39,302 bases of DNA from Rubrivivax sp. (GTDB lineage: Bacteria > Pseudomonadota > Gammaproteobacteria > Burkholderiales > Burkholderiaceae_C). The stretch lies in NCBI GenBank assembly GCA_024641945.1, contig JAHECD010000036.1:1-39302 (forward strand), written 5' to 3'. Made by a program: the position numbers and the translations under genes. This document shows, piece after piece, positions 8,140-16,935 of the stretch. The notes under the pieces are model-generated. The model was not told the origin of the DNA. It did no database searches and was given only the letters and a program-made list of their open reading frames with translations. Within the stretch, counting starts at the first letter, position 1, and each line of letters begins with the position of its first letter.

Positions 8140-9323
8140 CAAGGCTTGGCCTGGAGGACAAAGTCGTCCTGCGGCATGAAGTCGAAGGCACGAATGCCGG
8201 CGAGTGTCAGCAGGAACGCCGCGCCGAGGCCACCCACCCCCAGCAGCAACTCGGGCAGCGACGGCGCATAACTCGCGACGGCGCCATCGCCGAACGTGCT
8301 GGTCACCACGTGCCCCGGGAAGATGTCCAGCGGGAACGCCTGCCCGCCGATGATGAAGACGTAGAGCCAGGCAAAGGCGCCGGCGACCACGAATGCGGCG
8401 GCCGCGAAGATGTTGCGCGATCCGTCCACGGTCGGCGAGAGCAGCAGCACCAGCGGCAACACCGAGCCCACGACGACGTAGCCGGCCCAGAACAGCAGGC
8501 TGTAGGTGGCGCCGCCGTCGCGTCCCAGCAGGATGAAGGCCTCGAACGCGCCCTGGCGCGCGAAGTACAGGTTGGTCCCGTGGTAGACCGCCACCAGGTA
8601 CAGCGACGCGGCGATGAAGATGCCCAGCAGCCGCGCCATGCGACGCTGGATCGCGGCATCCAGCGTCTGCCCTTCCCACGCGTACATCGTCGCCTGCACG
8701 ATCAGGAAGACGGCCAGCCCCCAGCCGAAACTCAGCACGATGAACAGCGGCGCGAGCAGCGCCGACTGGTACGCCTGGCGGGCGACGAGGAAGCCGAAGA
8801 TGGAGCCGGTGCCGGTGGTCAGCACGAAGCGCCAGACCAGCGCGGCCAGCCCCGCCGGCTTGGACCAGCCGTTGAGCCGGCGCTCGAACATCGTCCACAG
8901 GTAGACCGCGACGATCCCGACCATGCCCGAATAGAGGAAGACGTTCCAGGCAAAGACCGACTTGAAGTTGTAGTGCGTGGCCGCGACGATCACGCGGTCG
9001 GGGCGCCCGAGGTCGAGCATCAGCACCATCAGGCCGCCCATCAACAGCGCCACGCACAGCAGACCCGACAACGGCGCGCGCCGCTTGTACACGGGCTGCC
9101 CGAAGACCGAGCCGATCGACGCCACGTTGAGCACGCCCGACGCGGCCACGATCATGAAGATCGCGAAGACATGCGGCAGGCCCCACACCACGTGGTTGTT
9201 CATGCCGGTGACGATGTGGCCGTGCAGTTCCATGTAGTGCGCCGCACCGAGGCCGACCGCGGTGATCGCGGCGGCGAGCGCGGCCAGGACCCAGAACCTG
9301 CGGGTGTCGGCGGCGGTTCTCAT
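8139..9323 (-). CDS. dsrP: DsrP, NrfD-type integral membrane subunit of DsrMKJOP
   Basis: The 394-residue polytopic protein has about ten membrane segments and belongs to the NrfD/PsrC family, which exchanges electrons with quinones. It begins MRTAADTRRFW, followed at once by a long hydrophobic helix. The order J-O-P matches known dsr operons. There are 86 bases between the dsrO stop and this start, and a GAG just before the ATG is the only ribosome-site-like feature. The stop overlaps the dsrN start. Confidence 0.93.
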   Translation of the reverse strand: MRTAADTRRFWVLAALAAAITAVGLGAAHYMELHGHIVTGMNNHVVWGLPHVFAIFMIVAASGVLNVASIGSVFGQPVYKRRAPLSGLLCVALLMGGLMVLMLDLGRPDRVIVAATHYNFKSVFAWNVFLYSGMVGIVAVYLWTMFERRLNGWSKPAGLAALVWRFVLTTGTGSIFGFLVARQAYQSALLAPLFIVLSFGWGLAVFLIVQATMYAWEGQTLDAAIQRRMARLLGIFIAASLYLVAVYHGTNLYFARQGAFEAFILLGRDGGATYSLLFWAGYVVVGSVLPLVLLLSPTVDGSRNIFAAAAFVVAGAFAWLYVFIIGGQAFPLDIFPGHVVTSTFGDGAVASYAPSLPELLLGVGGLGAAFLLTLAGIRAFDFMPQDDFVLQAKP

Positions 9324-9409
9324 CTCGATGCCCGCGTGGTCGCCGGAAGGACAGGGAGCACCCCGATGGAGCGGCAGCGAACGCGGTGAGCTTGGCGGTC
9401 GTGATTCAT

Positions 9410-10132
9410 TCAGATCCCGTGGTAGCGGACACCGGGGTCCAGGCGCAGGTCGGCACGCAGCTGCGTGGTCTGGATCTCGCGCACGCGGCGCGCGATCGCG
9501 CTGTCCGGGTTGTTCAGGTCGCCGAAGACGATCGCGCCGTGGCCGGCCTTCGTGCAGGCCTCGGCACAGGCCGTGGTCGAGGCCCCCTGGTCGATGCGGT
9601 GCACACACAGCGTGCAACTTTCGACGCAGCCCTTGCCACGCGGCACGTCGGGCTTCTGATCGGTCAGCGGCTCGTGCACGAACGTGCGCGCGCCGTAGGG
9701 GCAAGCCATCACGCAGTAGCGGCAGCCGATGCAGGCGTGGCGGTCGACCAGCACGATGCCGTCGGCGCGCTTGAACGACGCCCCCGTCGGGCACACGTCC
9801 ACGCAGGGCGGCTCGGCACAGTGCTGGCACATGACCGGCGCCGACGCGGTTCGGCCGGTCTTCACTTCCTTGATCTCGACCTTGCGGATCCACTGCGGCG
9901 ACGTGGGCGTGGTCGCACCCGACAACCCGTTTTCGCTGCTGCAGGCGGTCACGCAGTCGGTGCAGCCTTCGGCACACTGCGTCGTGTCGATCAGCATGCC
10001 CCAGCGCACCTTGGAACTGGCGCCGGCGGAAGGCGACGCGGCGCGCGCGAGCTCGATCAGCTGGATGCCGGGTGCGAGCATCACGCCGCCGATGGCGGCT
10101 GCCGCCACGCCGAGGAAACCGCGCCGGCTCAT
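9410..10132 (-). CDS. dsrO: DsrO, periplasmic ferredoxin subunit with Tat signal
   Basis: The 240-residue protein starts MSRRGFLGVAAAA, a twin-arginine signal, and is therefore exported folded. The mature part has many cysteines in four ferredoxin-like groups: CAEGCTDCVTAC, CQHCAEPPCVDVCP, CIGCRYCVMACP and CVESCTLC with a later CAEAC. This matches the multi-cluster ferredoxin subunits of NrfC/DsrO type. It carries electrons between the cytochrome DsrJ and the membrane subunit DsrP. Its ATG overlaps the dsrJ stop (ATGA, four bases). Confidence 0.95.
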   Translation of the reverse strand: MSRRGFLGVAAAAIGGVMLAPGIQLIELARAASPSAGASSKVRWGMLIDTTQCAEGCTDCVTACSSENGLSGATTPTSPQWIRKVEIKEVKTGRTASAPVMCQHCAEPPCVDVCPTGASFKRADGIVLVDRHACIGCRYCVMACPYGARTFVHEPLTDQKPDVPRGKGCVESCTLCVHRIDQGASTTACAEACTKAGHGAIVFGDLNNPDSAIARRVREIQTTQLRADLRLDPGVRYHGI

Positions 10133-10620
10133 TTTGGAGCGCCCTTCGCCAAGGCCTGTGCCACCGCGCGCGGCCGGTTCGAGTGGCACTCGAAACAATC
10201 GATCTTGACCGCGGCGTAGCTGTGGCAGCTGACGCAGAAGTTGGTCTCGGCCTTCGTCACGCTGGCGGTCTTGGCGCTCGCGTGGCAGTCGATGCAGTCC
10301 TTCAGGCTGTACTTGGCGCCCCGCACGCCGCCGTGCACCGTCTCGTCGCGCTGGTGCTTGAGGTAGTCCATGTGCTTGCGCCGCATCACATCGCCCGGCT
10401 CCACGCACGCCGTGCCCGCCTTCGCCTTCTCGATCACCGGCAGCGGCGTGCGGCCGGACTCGGCAAAAGCCGGGAAATGCAAACCCGCGGCCAACAGCCC
10501 CCAAAGCGCCGCGCGCAGCGCGCGCGTTCCCCAAGCGGCCACCACGGATCCGGCTCCGCCGGTCCGTCGGTGGCGCCCCCTCGGGGGGGAGGCGCCGAAG
10601 GCGCGCCGGGGGGCGGCCAT
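10129..10620 (-). CDS. dsrJ: DsrJ, periplasmic triheme cytochrome c
   Basis: Three heme c motifs are visible: CIDCH at residues 109-113, CVSCH at 129-133 and CFECH at 142-146. Cys72 in GTACVEPGD probably corresponds to the unusual cysteine heme ligand described for Allochromatium DsrJ. A signal-like segment occurs near residues 33-53 (ALRAALWGLLAAGLHFPAFA). The start at 10620 directly follows the dsrL stop (TAGATG) and has GGAGAG at good spacing within the end of dsrL. This start makes residues 1-26 the translation of a GC-rich repeat. In-frame GTG codons at 10545 and 10542 would give a conventional signal peptide. No other part is unusual. Confidence 0.92.
   Translation of the reverse strand: MAAPRRAFGASPPRGRHRRTGGAGSVVAAWGTRALRAALWGLLAAGLHFPAFAESGRTPLPVIEKAKAGTACVEPGDVMRRKHMDYLKHQRDETVHGGVRGAKYSLKDCIDCHASAKTASVTKAETNFCVSCHSYAAVKIDCFECHSNRPRAVAQALAKGAPK
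10540..10620. repeat. GC-rich intergenic-type hairpin repeat at the dsrL-dsrJ junction
   Basis: About 80 bases contain nested inverted repeats: a C5/G-rich stem around 10576-10588, and GCGCC-GAA-GGCGC at 10592-10604. The style (C-rich block, TCGGGGG, GGCGCCGAAGGCGC, G-rich block) resembles dispersed intergenic repeats common in Comamonadaceae and related Burkholderiales; that resemblance is from memory. It falls inside the open frame of dsrJ rather than in a spacer. Confidence 0.6.
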
Positions 10621-12591
10621 CTACTCTCCAAGCCCCATCTGGATGTAGCCCGTCGGGCAGACATCCTTGCAGATGTGGCAACCGATGCACTTGGTGTAGT
10701 CGGTATCCACATAGCGCCCGGTGGTCGACTTGCCCTTGGGGACCTTGAACACCGCGGTCTGCGGGCAGTAGACAACGCAGTTGTCGCACTCGAAACACTG
10801 GCCGCAGCTCATGCAGCGCTTGGCCTCGGCCTGCGCCTGCGTCTCCAGCAGCGGCAGCATGCGCTCCTCGAAGTTGCTGAGCGCCTCCTCGGCGGTGAGC
10901 GAGACGATCTTGCGCCGGTTGCGCGGCGTGTAGTTGAAGTGGCCGAGGAACAGCTCGTCGTGCGGGATGACGTAGCGGTCGGAGCGGTTGTCGTAGTTGT
11001 GGATCGCTCCGGTGCTGCTGTCGGTGCCCCAGGTCGGCTCGTCGATGTGCGTGACCTTGAGGCCTTTCTCGATCATCTTGCGCGTGAGGTCGAAGCCGTG
11101 CACGTCGATCTTCGGCCGCTTCTCCAGCGCCTCGCTGCGCAGGTGGCGGTCGATGCCGTCGGCCGCGATCGCGCCGTGGCCGATGGCGGTGGTCAGCAGG
11201 TGCGGGCGCACCACGTCGCCGCCGACGAACATGCCCACGGGTTTGCCGTCCTTGCCCTGGACCTGGTAGTTCTTGTCCGCGGCGATGCCGCCCTTGCCGT
11301 TGTTCAGCGCCTCCAGGCCGGTGAAGTCGACCGCCTGGCCGATGGCCGAGACGATGAGGTCGGCCTCGATGTCCTCTTCGGTGCCGGGGACCATCTTCAC
11401 GTCGAGCTTGCCGCCGACGATCCTGGCCTCGCACCGGGCGACACGCAGCGCGGTGGCGCGGCCGCTGGCGTCGCGGATCACCGCCACGGGCGCCAGACCG
11501 CCGCGGATCGCGATGCCCTCGCCTTGCGCGTGCTCGACCTCGTGTTTGCTCGCCTGCATCTTGTCGATCGCGAAGATCGAGGTCAGCGTGACCTCGGCGC
11601 CCTGCCGCCGTGACAGCAGCGCGGCATCGTGCGCGGCGAAGCCGCCGATCACGTTTTCCGGGCGGTCGGACTCGTGCACCTGGTCGATGTGGCCGAGGCG
11701 CCGCGCGACGGTGGCCACGTCGATCGACGTGTCGCCGCCACCGACGACCACCACACGCCGGCCCACGTGCTGCATGCGTCCGTCGTTGAACGCCTTGAGG
11801 AAGGCCGTGGCGGTGACGACGTTCGGCGCGTCGCTGCCGTCCACCGGCAGGGGGCGCCCGCTCTGCGCACCGAGCCCGAGGAAGACCGCATCGAAAGCGG
11901 CGTCGATCTCGTCGAGGGTGAGGTCGGTGCCGATGCGGCAGTTCATCTTCGTCTGCACGCCGAGATCGAGGATGCGCTGGATCTCCGCGTCGAGCACCGC
12001 ACGTGGCGTCCGGAAGCCCGGGATGCCGTAGCGCATCATCCCGCCGAGTTCGGCGCGCTCGTCGAAGATCGTCACCGCGTGGCCCTTCAGCGCGAGCTGG
12101 TAGGCCACCGACAGCCCGGCCGGGCCGCCGCCGACGACGGCCACTTGCTTGCCGGTCGACACCGCGGGCTTGTGGAAGCCGAGCTGGTGCTCGATGGCCC
12201 ACTCGCCGAGGAAATGCTCCACCGAGTTGATGCCGACGAAATCTTCGACCTGGTTGCGGTTGCAACCCGACTCGCACGGCGCCGGGCAGACGCGGCCCAT
12301 CACCGACGGCAGCGGATTCGCCTCCGTCAGGCGTCGCCACGCATATTCCTGCCAGGGCACGCCGGCGGGCGGCTTCTCGATGCCGCGCACGATGTTCAGG
12401 TAGCCGCGGATGTCCTCCCCCGACGGGCACGAGCCCTGGCACGGCGGCGTGCTCTGGATGTAGGTCGGGCACTTGTGCGTGTGGTCGGCGTCGAAGATCT
12501 CTTCCTGCCAGGCGTGCGGCTTGGTGTCGCCGTCCTTGTAGCGGCGGAAGGTCAGCGGTTGGGCCGTGACGGTTTCTGGGTTGGCGGACAT
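10621..12591 (-). CDS. dsrL: DsrL, iron-sulfur flavoprotein NAD(P)H:acceptor oxidoreductase
   Basis: The 656-residue protein resembles the small subunit of glutamate synthase plus a C-terminal ferredoxin domain. The N-terminus has cysteine motifs (CPTYIQSTPPCQGSC and CPAPCESGC). A FAD-binding VAVVGGGPAGLSVAY lies near residue 148, and a second nucleotide-binding VVVVGGGDTSIDVA near residue 275. C-terminal motifs CMSCGQCFECDNC and CIGCHICKDVCP would bind two [4Fe-4S] clusters. DsrL works with DsrAB in oxidative sulfur metabolism and passes electrons to NAD(P)+. The start at 12591 has AGGAGA seven bases upstream. It follows the sqr gene rather than dsrK, which is unusual. Confidence 0.95.
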   Translation of the reverse strand: MSANPETVTAQPLTFRRYKDGDTKPHAWQEEIFDADHTHKCPTYIQSTPPCQGSCPSGEDIRGYLNIVRGIEKPPAGVPWQEYAWRRLTEANPLPSVMGRVCPAPCESGCNRNQVEDFVGINSVEHFLGEWAIEHQLGFHKPAVSTGKQVAVVGGGPAGLSVAYQLALKGHAVTIFDERAELGGMMRYGIPGFRTPRAVLDAEIQRILDLGVQTKMNCRIGTDLTLDEIDAAFDAVFLGLGAQSGRPLPVDGSDAPNVVTATAFLKAFNDGRMQHVGRRVVVVGGGDTSIDVATVARRLGHIDQVHESDRPENVIGGFAAHDAALLSRRQGAEVTLTSIFAIDKMQASKHEVEHAQGEGIAIRGGLAPVAVIRDASGRATALRVARCEARIVGGKLDVKMVPGTEEDIEADLIVSAIGQAVDFTGLEALNNGKGGIAADKNYQVQGKDGKPVGMFVGGDVVRPHLLTTAIGHGAIAADGIDRHLRSEALEKRPKIDVHGFDLTRKMIEKGLKVTHIDEPTWGTDSSTGAIHNYDNRSDRYVIPHDELFLGHFNYTPRNRRKIVSLTAEEALSNFEERMLPLLETQAQAEAKRCMSCGQCFECDNCVVYCPQTAVFKVPKGKSTTGRYVDTDYTKCIGCHICKDVCPTGYIQMGLGE

Positions 12592-12638
12592 CGTCGTGTC
12601 TCCTGCAAGCGTCAATCGATCGGGGGGTCAGTCGGCCA

Positions 12639-13916
12639 TCATTTCTCGGTCAGGCGCATGATCCCGAGCGCCTTGAGCACGTACTTCTCGTAGATGGGTT
12701 CGGAATTGCCGGTCTTCATCTTTCGCATGAAGTACTTCTCGTACGCGATCTTGGCCAGGTGCACCCACTTGCCCTTCTTGAACCAGTTCACGTTGCGCGG
12801 CGGGATCTGCGGCAGCGCGACGAAGGCCGCGCCGGTATCGCCCATGTCGGCCAGGCAGATCGCGTTCCACGTGCCCTTGGTGCTGGCGGTGCTGCCGCGC
12901 AACTCGTCGGCGATGTTGTGCACGATCGCCGTGACCATCGTCTCGATCATGTAGCCGGTCTTGGGCGCGCCGCTGGCCACCGGCGTCACCTCCACGGGCG
13001 GGATCGCCACGCACACGCCGGCCGAGAAGATGTTCTTGTAGGCCTTGCTGCGCTGGTAGTCGTCGATCAACACGAAACCCCGCGGGTTGCACAGCTTGGG
13101 CACGGCGGCCACGGCATCCACGCCCTTGAAGGCCGGCAGCATCATCGACAGCTTGAACGGGATCTCGTGTTCCTTGAACACGTTGCCGAGGTCGTCGAGC
13201 TGGGTCGTGAACATCTTGCCGGCCTCGACCTTCGTCGTCTTGCCGTTGGTGATCCACTTCATGTCGCGGTTGCGCATCTCGGACTCGAGCATCGACTTCG
13301 AGTCGCCCACGCCGCCCAGGCCGAGGTGCCCGATATACGGCTCGGCGGTGACGAACGTGATCGGCACCTTGTTGCGCAGCTTGCGGCGGCGCAGGTCGGT
13401 GTCGAGGATGAAGGCGAACTCGTAGGCCGGCCCGAAGCAGCTGGCGCCCGGCATCGCGCCGATCACCACCGGCCCCGGGGCCTTGAGGAATTCCTGGTAG
13501 TCCTTCCAGAAGTTCTCGGCATGGCTGACGGTGCAGATCGAATGTGTGTGCCCGCCGTGCGGACCGGCACCCGGCACCTCGTCGAAGCTGAGCTTCGGCC
13601 CGGTGGTGATGACGAGATAGTCGTAGGCCAGGGTCTCGCCGCCTTCGATCTCGAGCCGGCTGGCGTCGGCGTCGATCTTCGTCACCGTGCCGGCGATGAA
13701 CGCGATGCCCTTGCGCTCGAGCAGGGGCTTGATCTGCAGGATCACTTCTTCGCGCTGGCGCCAGCCGACCGCCAGCCAGGGATTCGACGGCACGAACTGG
13801 AAGTGGTCGAGCGTATTGACGACGGTGATCTTGTGCTCCTTGGGGAGCATCTCGCGCATCTCGTAGGCCGCGGGCATGCCGCCGATGCCGGCACCCATGA
13901 TGACGATGTGGGCCAT
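12639..13916 (-). CDS. Sulfide:quinone oxidoreductase-type flavoprotein inside the dsr operon
   Basis: The 425-residue protein begins MAHIVIMGAGIGGMPAAYEM, an FAD-binding dinucleotide fold. Cysteines lie at residues 128, 160 and 354, in PHGGHTHSIC, GASCFGPAYE and NAICLADMGD. The first two have the same spacing as the catalytic pair of bacterial SQR (Cys128 and Cys160 in Acidithiobacillus, from memory), and Cys354 sits where the third catalytic cysteine is expected. Membership of the SQR family is therefore strong; the SQR type is not assigned. It would oxidise sulfide to polysulfide and reduce quinone. The start at 13916 has AGGAGA six bases upstream. Spacing of 16 bases from dsrK places it in the operon. 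Confidence 0.85.
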   Translation of the reverse strand: MAHIVIMGAGIGGMPAAYEMREMLPKEHKITVVNTLDHFQFVPSNPWLAVGWRQREEVILQIKPLLERKGIAFIAGTVTKIDADASRLEIEGGETLAYDYLVITTGPKLSFDEVPGAGPHGGHTHSICTVSHAENFWKDYQEFLKAPGPVVIGAMPGASCFGPAYEFAFILDTDLRRRKLRNKVPITFVTAEPYIGHLGLGGVGDSKSMLESEMRNRDMKWITNGKTTKVEAGKMFTTQLDDLGNVFKEHEIPFKLSMMLPAFKGVDAVAAVPKLCNPRGFVLIDDYQRSKAYKNIFSAGVCVAIPPVEVTPVASGAPKTGYMIETMVTAIVHNIADELRGSTASTKGTWNAICLADMGDTGAAFVALPQIPPRNVNWFKKGKWVHLAKIAYEKYFMRKMKTGNSEPIYEKYVLKALGIMRLTEK

Positions 13917-13932
13917 GGTCTGTCTCCTTCTT

Positions 13933-15429
13933 CTATTCGGGCTCGCCAAGGCGGATCGCCTTGCTCACCAGTTGGTGGACGCCGCCGATCATGTTCATGT
14001 CGAACCCGTAATACGGCAGCACCTTGCTGAACTGCGCCTTGCAGATCGCGCAGATGGCGGCCATGAAATTGACGCCGTGCGTGTCGACCACGTTCTTCAG
14101 CGCTTCCATGCGCGGCAGCGCGCCCTTGACACGCAGCTCGATCAGATCGTCGGTGAGCAGGCCGCCGCCGCCGCCGCAACAGAACGTGGCCTCGTGCGTG
14201 GTGCCCGGCGCCATGTCGTGGAAGTGGTTGGCAACCGCCTTGATGATGTCGCGCGGGATCGTGAACTGCCCACCGGGCATATTGCCCATGCGCGAGGCAC
14301 GCGCCACGTTGCACGAATCGTGGAAGGTGACGATGCGGTCGTCGTTCTTTTCCTTGTCGAACTTCAGCGCGCCGCGCTGGATCAGGTCCCAGGTGAATTC
14401 GCAGATGTGCTGCGGCACCGGGTAGCGCGGGTCGAGCCAGTCGAACGGGCCGATCAGCGTATTCCAGTAGCTGTAGGCCACGCGCCAGGCATGGCCGCAC
14501 TCGCCGAGCACGATGCGCTTGACGCCCAGGCGCAGCGCCTCTTCCTTCACGCGCAGCGAGATCTTCTTCATCTGCTCGTAGTTGCCCATGAAGAGCGCGA
14601 AGTTCGCGGCTTCCGATGCCTTGGAGCTCAGCGTCCACGACACGCCGGCGGCGTGAAAGACCTTGGCATAGCCGATCAGGCTTTCGACATGCGGCTCGGA
14701 GAAGAAGTCGGCCGACGGCGTGATGAGCAGGATCTCGGCCCCCTCGACGTCGAGCGGGAACTTCACGTCGATGCCGGTCTCCTCCTTCGTGTCCTCTTCG
14801 AGCCCGAGCAACGTGTCCTCGAGCGCCGGCCCCGGAATGCCCAGGTTGTTGCCGATGCGGTGAACCTTGCCGATGATCTCGTTGCCGTACTTCTGCCCGA
14901 CGCCGACCGAGTTCATGATCTCGCGTGCGGCCATCGTGACCTCGGCGGTGTCGATCCCGTACGGGCAGAAGACGCTGCAGCGGCGGCACTCGGAGCATTG
15001 GTTGTAATAGCTCCACCAGTCGTCGAGCACTTCCTTCGTCATGTCGACGGCGCCGACGAGCTTGGGGAAATGCTTGCCGGCGAACGTGAAGTAGCGGCGG
15101 TACACGCCGCGCATCAGGTCCTGCCGCGCGACCGGCATGTTCTTGGGGTCGCCGGTGCCGAGGAAATAGTGGCACTTGTCGCTGCAGGCGCCGCAATGCA
15201 CGCAGGCGTCCATGTAGACCTGCAGCGATCGGTACTTGCCGAGCAGTTCGCCCATCTTGGACACCGCCCGCTGCTCCCAGCCGTCGGTCAGCTCGCCCGG
15301 AAAACCCAGGTTGGACTGGATGGCCGGCGGCGCGATGAAGGGCTTGCTGTGCGCCATCGCACCTTCGGCCACCAGGGGGATGACCGGGTACGGCTTGAGC
15401 TTCGGTGTCTCGAACTTGGCGGCGGCCAT
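13933..15429 (-). CDS. dsrK: DsrK, cytoplasmic Fe-S/CCG subunit of DsrMKJOP
   Basis: The 498-residue protein has two [4Fe-4S] motifs (CVHCGACSDKC and CSECRRCSVFC) followed by the HdrD-type CCG signatures FHDSC, FCCGGGGG and CAICKAQF, which carry the catalytic noncanonical cluster. DsrK is thought to act on the DsrC trisulfide or disulfide and to exchange electrons with DsrM. The start at 15429 has AGGA eight bases upstream and lies ten bases after the dsrM stop. Length and order (M-K) are normal. Confidence 0.95.
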   Translation of the reverse strand: MAAAKFETPKLKPYPVIPLVAEGAMAHSKPFIAPPAIQSNLGFPGELTDGWEQRAVSKMGELLGKYRSLQVYMDACVHCGACSDKCHYFLGTGDPKNMPVARQDLMRGVYRRYFTFAGKHFPKLVGAVDMTKEVLDDWWSYYNQCSECRRCSVFCPYGIDTAEVTMAAREIMNSVGVGQKYGNEIIGKVHRIGNNLGIPGPALEDTLLGLEEDTKEETGIDVKFPLDVEGAEILLITPSADFFSEPHVESLIGYAKVFHAAGVSWTLSSKASEAANFALFMGNYEQMKKISLRVKEEALRLGVKRIVLGECGHAWRVAYSYWNTLIGPFDWLDPRYPVPQHICEFTWDLIQRGALKFDKEKNDDRIVTFHDSCNVARASRMGNMPGGQFTIPRDIIKAVANHFHDMAPGTTHEATFCCGGGGGLLTDDLIELRVKGALPRMEALKNVVDTHGVNFMAAICAICKAQFSKVLPYYGFDMNMIGGVHQLVSKAIRLGEPE

Positions 15430-15439
15430 GCGGCGTGTC

Positions 15440-16177
15440 CTAGGCCTGGGGCTTGTCGAGCGCTGCGGCCCAGGCCGCGACGTGGCGGCCTTCGCGCGGG
15501 GTGTCGGCCTGGTTGCGCGTCGGGCTGAAAAACAGGCCCGGCGCGTGCAGCAGCTTGCTGATCGGGAACACCATCATCAGCAGCGCGACGAGGGCCAGAT
15601 GCACCAGCAGCACGGGATCGGCCGGCAGCGGCTGAATGTCCAGGTGCATCAACCCGAGCATGAAGGCCTTCACTGCCACGATGTCGGTATGGCTGACGAA
15701 GCGCATGCCCAGGCCGGTGAGGCCGATGGCCAGCAGCAGCGCCAGGTGCAGGTGGTCCGACGGCGTGGAGATGTAGCGCACCCGGTCGACCAGGAAACGG
15801 CGCGCCCACAGGCCGCCCAGGCCGGCCACCATGGCAAACGCGGCATAGGTGCCGAACGGCTGCACGAAGTCGATCGGCGCCCACACCGGCTGCTGGAAAT
15901 AACGCGCATGGCGCAACAGCACGAGCAGCAGCGCGGCATGGAACATCCAGCCGAAGATCCACGTCCACTTGCTGCTCTTGAACAGGCTCTCGAACAGCAC
16001 CACTTCGCGCGTCATGCGCAACGCCACCCCCGTGGTCGTCGTCGGGGCCGGCGTCGTCGGGATCTTCAGCGGCGCCGGCACACGCGCGTACTGCCGGATC
16101 TTCAGGCCCACGCCGATCACCAGCAGGGCCGTGGCGGCGTAGAACAGCGCGGCGTAGGTGATCGACAGGAGTGACAT
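15440..16177 (-). CDS. dsrM: DsrM, cytochrome b membrane subunit of DsrMKJOP
   Basis: The 245-residue NarI-like protein has about five to six membrane segments. Histidines in WMFHAALLL, TPSDHLHLAL and VHLALVALL are candidate heme b ligands. It passes electrons between quinone and DsrK. The loop at residues 30-55 is rich in Pro and Thr (PAPLKIPTTPAPTTTTG). It is encoded between dsrC and dsrK as usual. The gap to dsrC is 67 bases, with no obvious terminator. Confidence 0.93.
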   Translation of the reverse strand: MSLLSITYAALFYAATALLVIGVGLKIRQYARVPAPLKIPTTPAPTTTTGVALRMTREVVLFESLFKSSKWTWIFGWMFHAALLLVLLRHARYFQQPVWAPIDFVQPFGTYAAFAMVAGLGGLWARRFLVDRVRYISTPSDHLHLALLLAIGLTGLGMRFVSHTDIVAVKAFMLGLMHLDIQPLPADPVLLVHLALVALLMMVFPISKLLHAPGLFFSPTRNQADTPREGRHVAAWAAALDKPQA

Positions 16178-16246
16178 CAGGCGCTTTCCGCGGACGCTGG
16201 CGCCGCGCGGCCGTGGTGGGCGCGCGCTCCAGCCATCGCCGCGTGT

Positions 16247-16579
16247 TTATACGCAGCCGGTCGGCTTGGGCAGGCCGGCGATCTTGCAGGCCTGCTTGGC
16301 CGGGCCGTACGGGAACAGCTCGTACAGGTACTTGCTGTTGCCCTTCTCCGGGCCGAGCTGCTTGCCGATGGCCTTGGTGAGCACGCGCACCGCCGGGGCG
16401 ATCTGGTACTCGTTGTAGTAGTCGCGCAGGAAGTTCACGACTTCCCAGTGGCTCGGCGTCATCTCGACGTTCTCGCCCGCGGCCAATACCTTGCCGATGT
16501 CCTCGTTCCAGTCGGCGAGGTTGACCAGATAGCCTTCTTCGTCGGTTTCGTAGGTGGTGCCGTTGACTTCGATGCCCAT
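16247..16579 (-). CDS. dsrC: DsrC, sulfur-carrier protein with both C-terminal cysteines
   Basis: The 110-residue protein ends AKQACKIAGLPKPTGCV. Cys98 (CysB) and Cys109 (CysA, penultimate residue) are eleven residues apart, as in true DsrC. The protein accepts sulfur from DsrEFH and forms the trisulfide substrate of DsrAB and DsrK. The start at 16579 has AGGAGA seven bases upstream. A second member of the family, lacking CysA, is encoded at 21189-21518. Confidence 0.97.
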   Translation of the reverse strand: MGIEVNGTTYETDEEGYLVNLADWNEDIGKVLAAGENVEMTPSHWEVVNFLRDYYNEYQIAPAVRVLTKAIGKQLGPEKGNSKYLYELFPYGPAKQACKIAGLPKPTGCV

Positions 16580-16624
16580 GGGCTTGTCTCCTTCGGGGAT
16601 GGGTGGGTGGCCTGCGCTCGGGTG

Positions 16625-16924
16625 TCAGAGCCAGGACTGGTTGTTCGGATGCTCGACCACGAGGTCGACGAAGCCGGCGTAGTCGACGGCCGTGACGCCA
16701 TCGACGAGCTTGCCGGCCATGCCGCGCGCCAGCACGTCCGGCTGCAGGGCATAGACCTTGAACTGCTTCAACGCGGCGGTGATGCCCGACGTGGCCGCCG
16801 CGGCCTGCGTGGCGGCATAGACGGCGTCTTCGGTGAGCAGCAGCGCGGCGCCGGGCTGGGCCAGCCGCAGGCAGGATTGCAGCGACGTGGTCTGCAGGTG
16901 CGACTTGTTGACGATATGCAGCAT
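16625..16924 (-). CDS. dsrH: DsrH, subunit of the DsrEFH sulfurtransferase
   Basis: The 99-residue protein (MLHIVNKSHLQTTSLQSC) belongs to the TusB/DsrH family. Cys18 is the conserved single cysteine of this subunit. With DsrE and DsrF it forms a hexamer that delivers sulfur to DsrC. ATG at 16924 is 11 bases after the dsrF stop. It ends in the typical NNQSWL-like tail. Confidence 0.93.
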   Translation of the reverse strand: MLHIVNKSHLQTTSLQSCLRLAQPGAALLLTEDAVYAATQAAAATSGITAALKQFKVYALQPDVLARGMAGKLVDGVTAVDYAGFVDLVVEHPNNQSWL

Positions 16925-16935
16925 GGTCCGTTTGC

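Noticed and set aside
9410..12472. A long minus-strand frame running from dsrO through dsrJ into dsrL
   Set aside because: Only its last 240 codons are real (DsrO). The upstream part is the wrong frame of dsrJ and dsrL, which have their own cysteine motifs and ribosome sites.
16178..16246. A possible separate promoter or terminator between dsrC and dsrM
   Set aside because: The 67-base gap has no convincing hairpin with a T-run and no clear promoter elements, so a continuous operon is the simpler reading.
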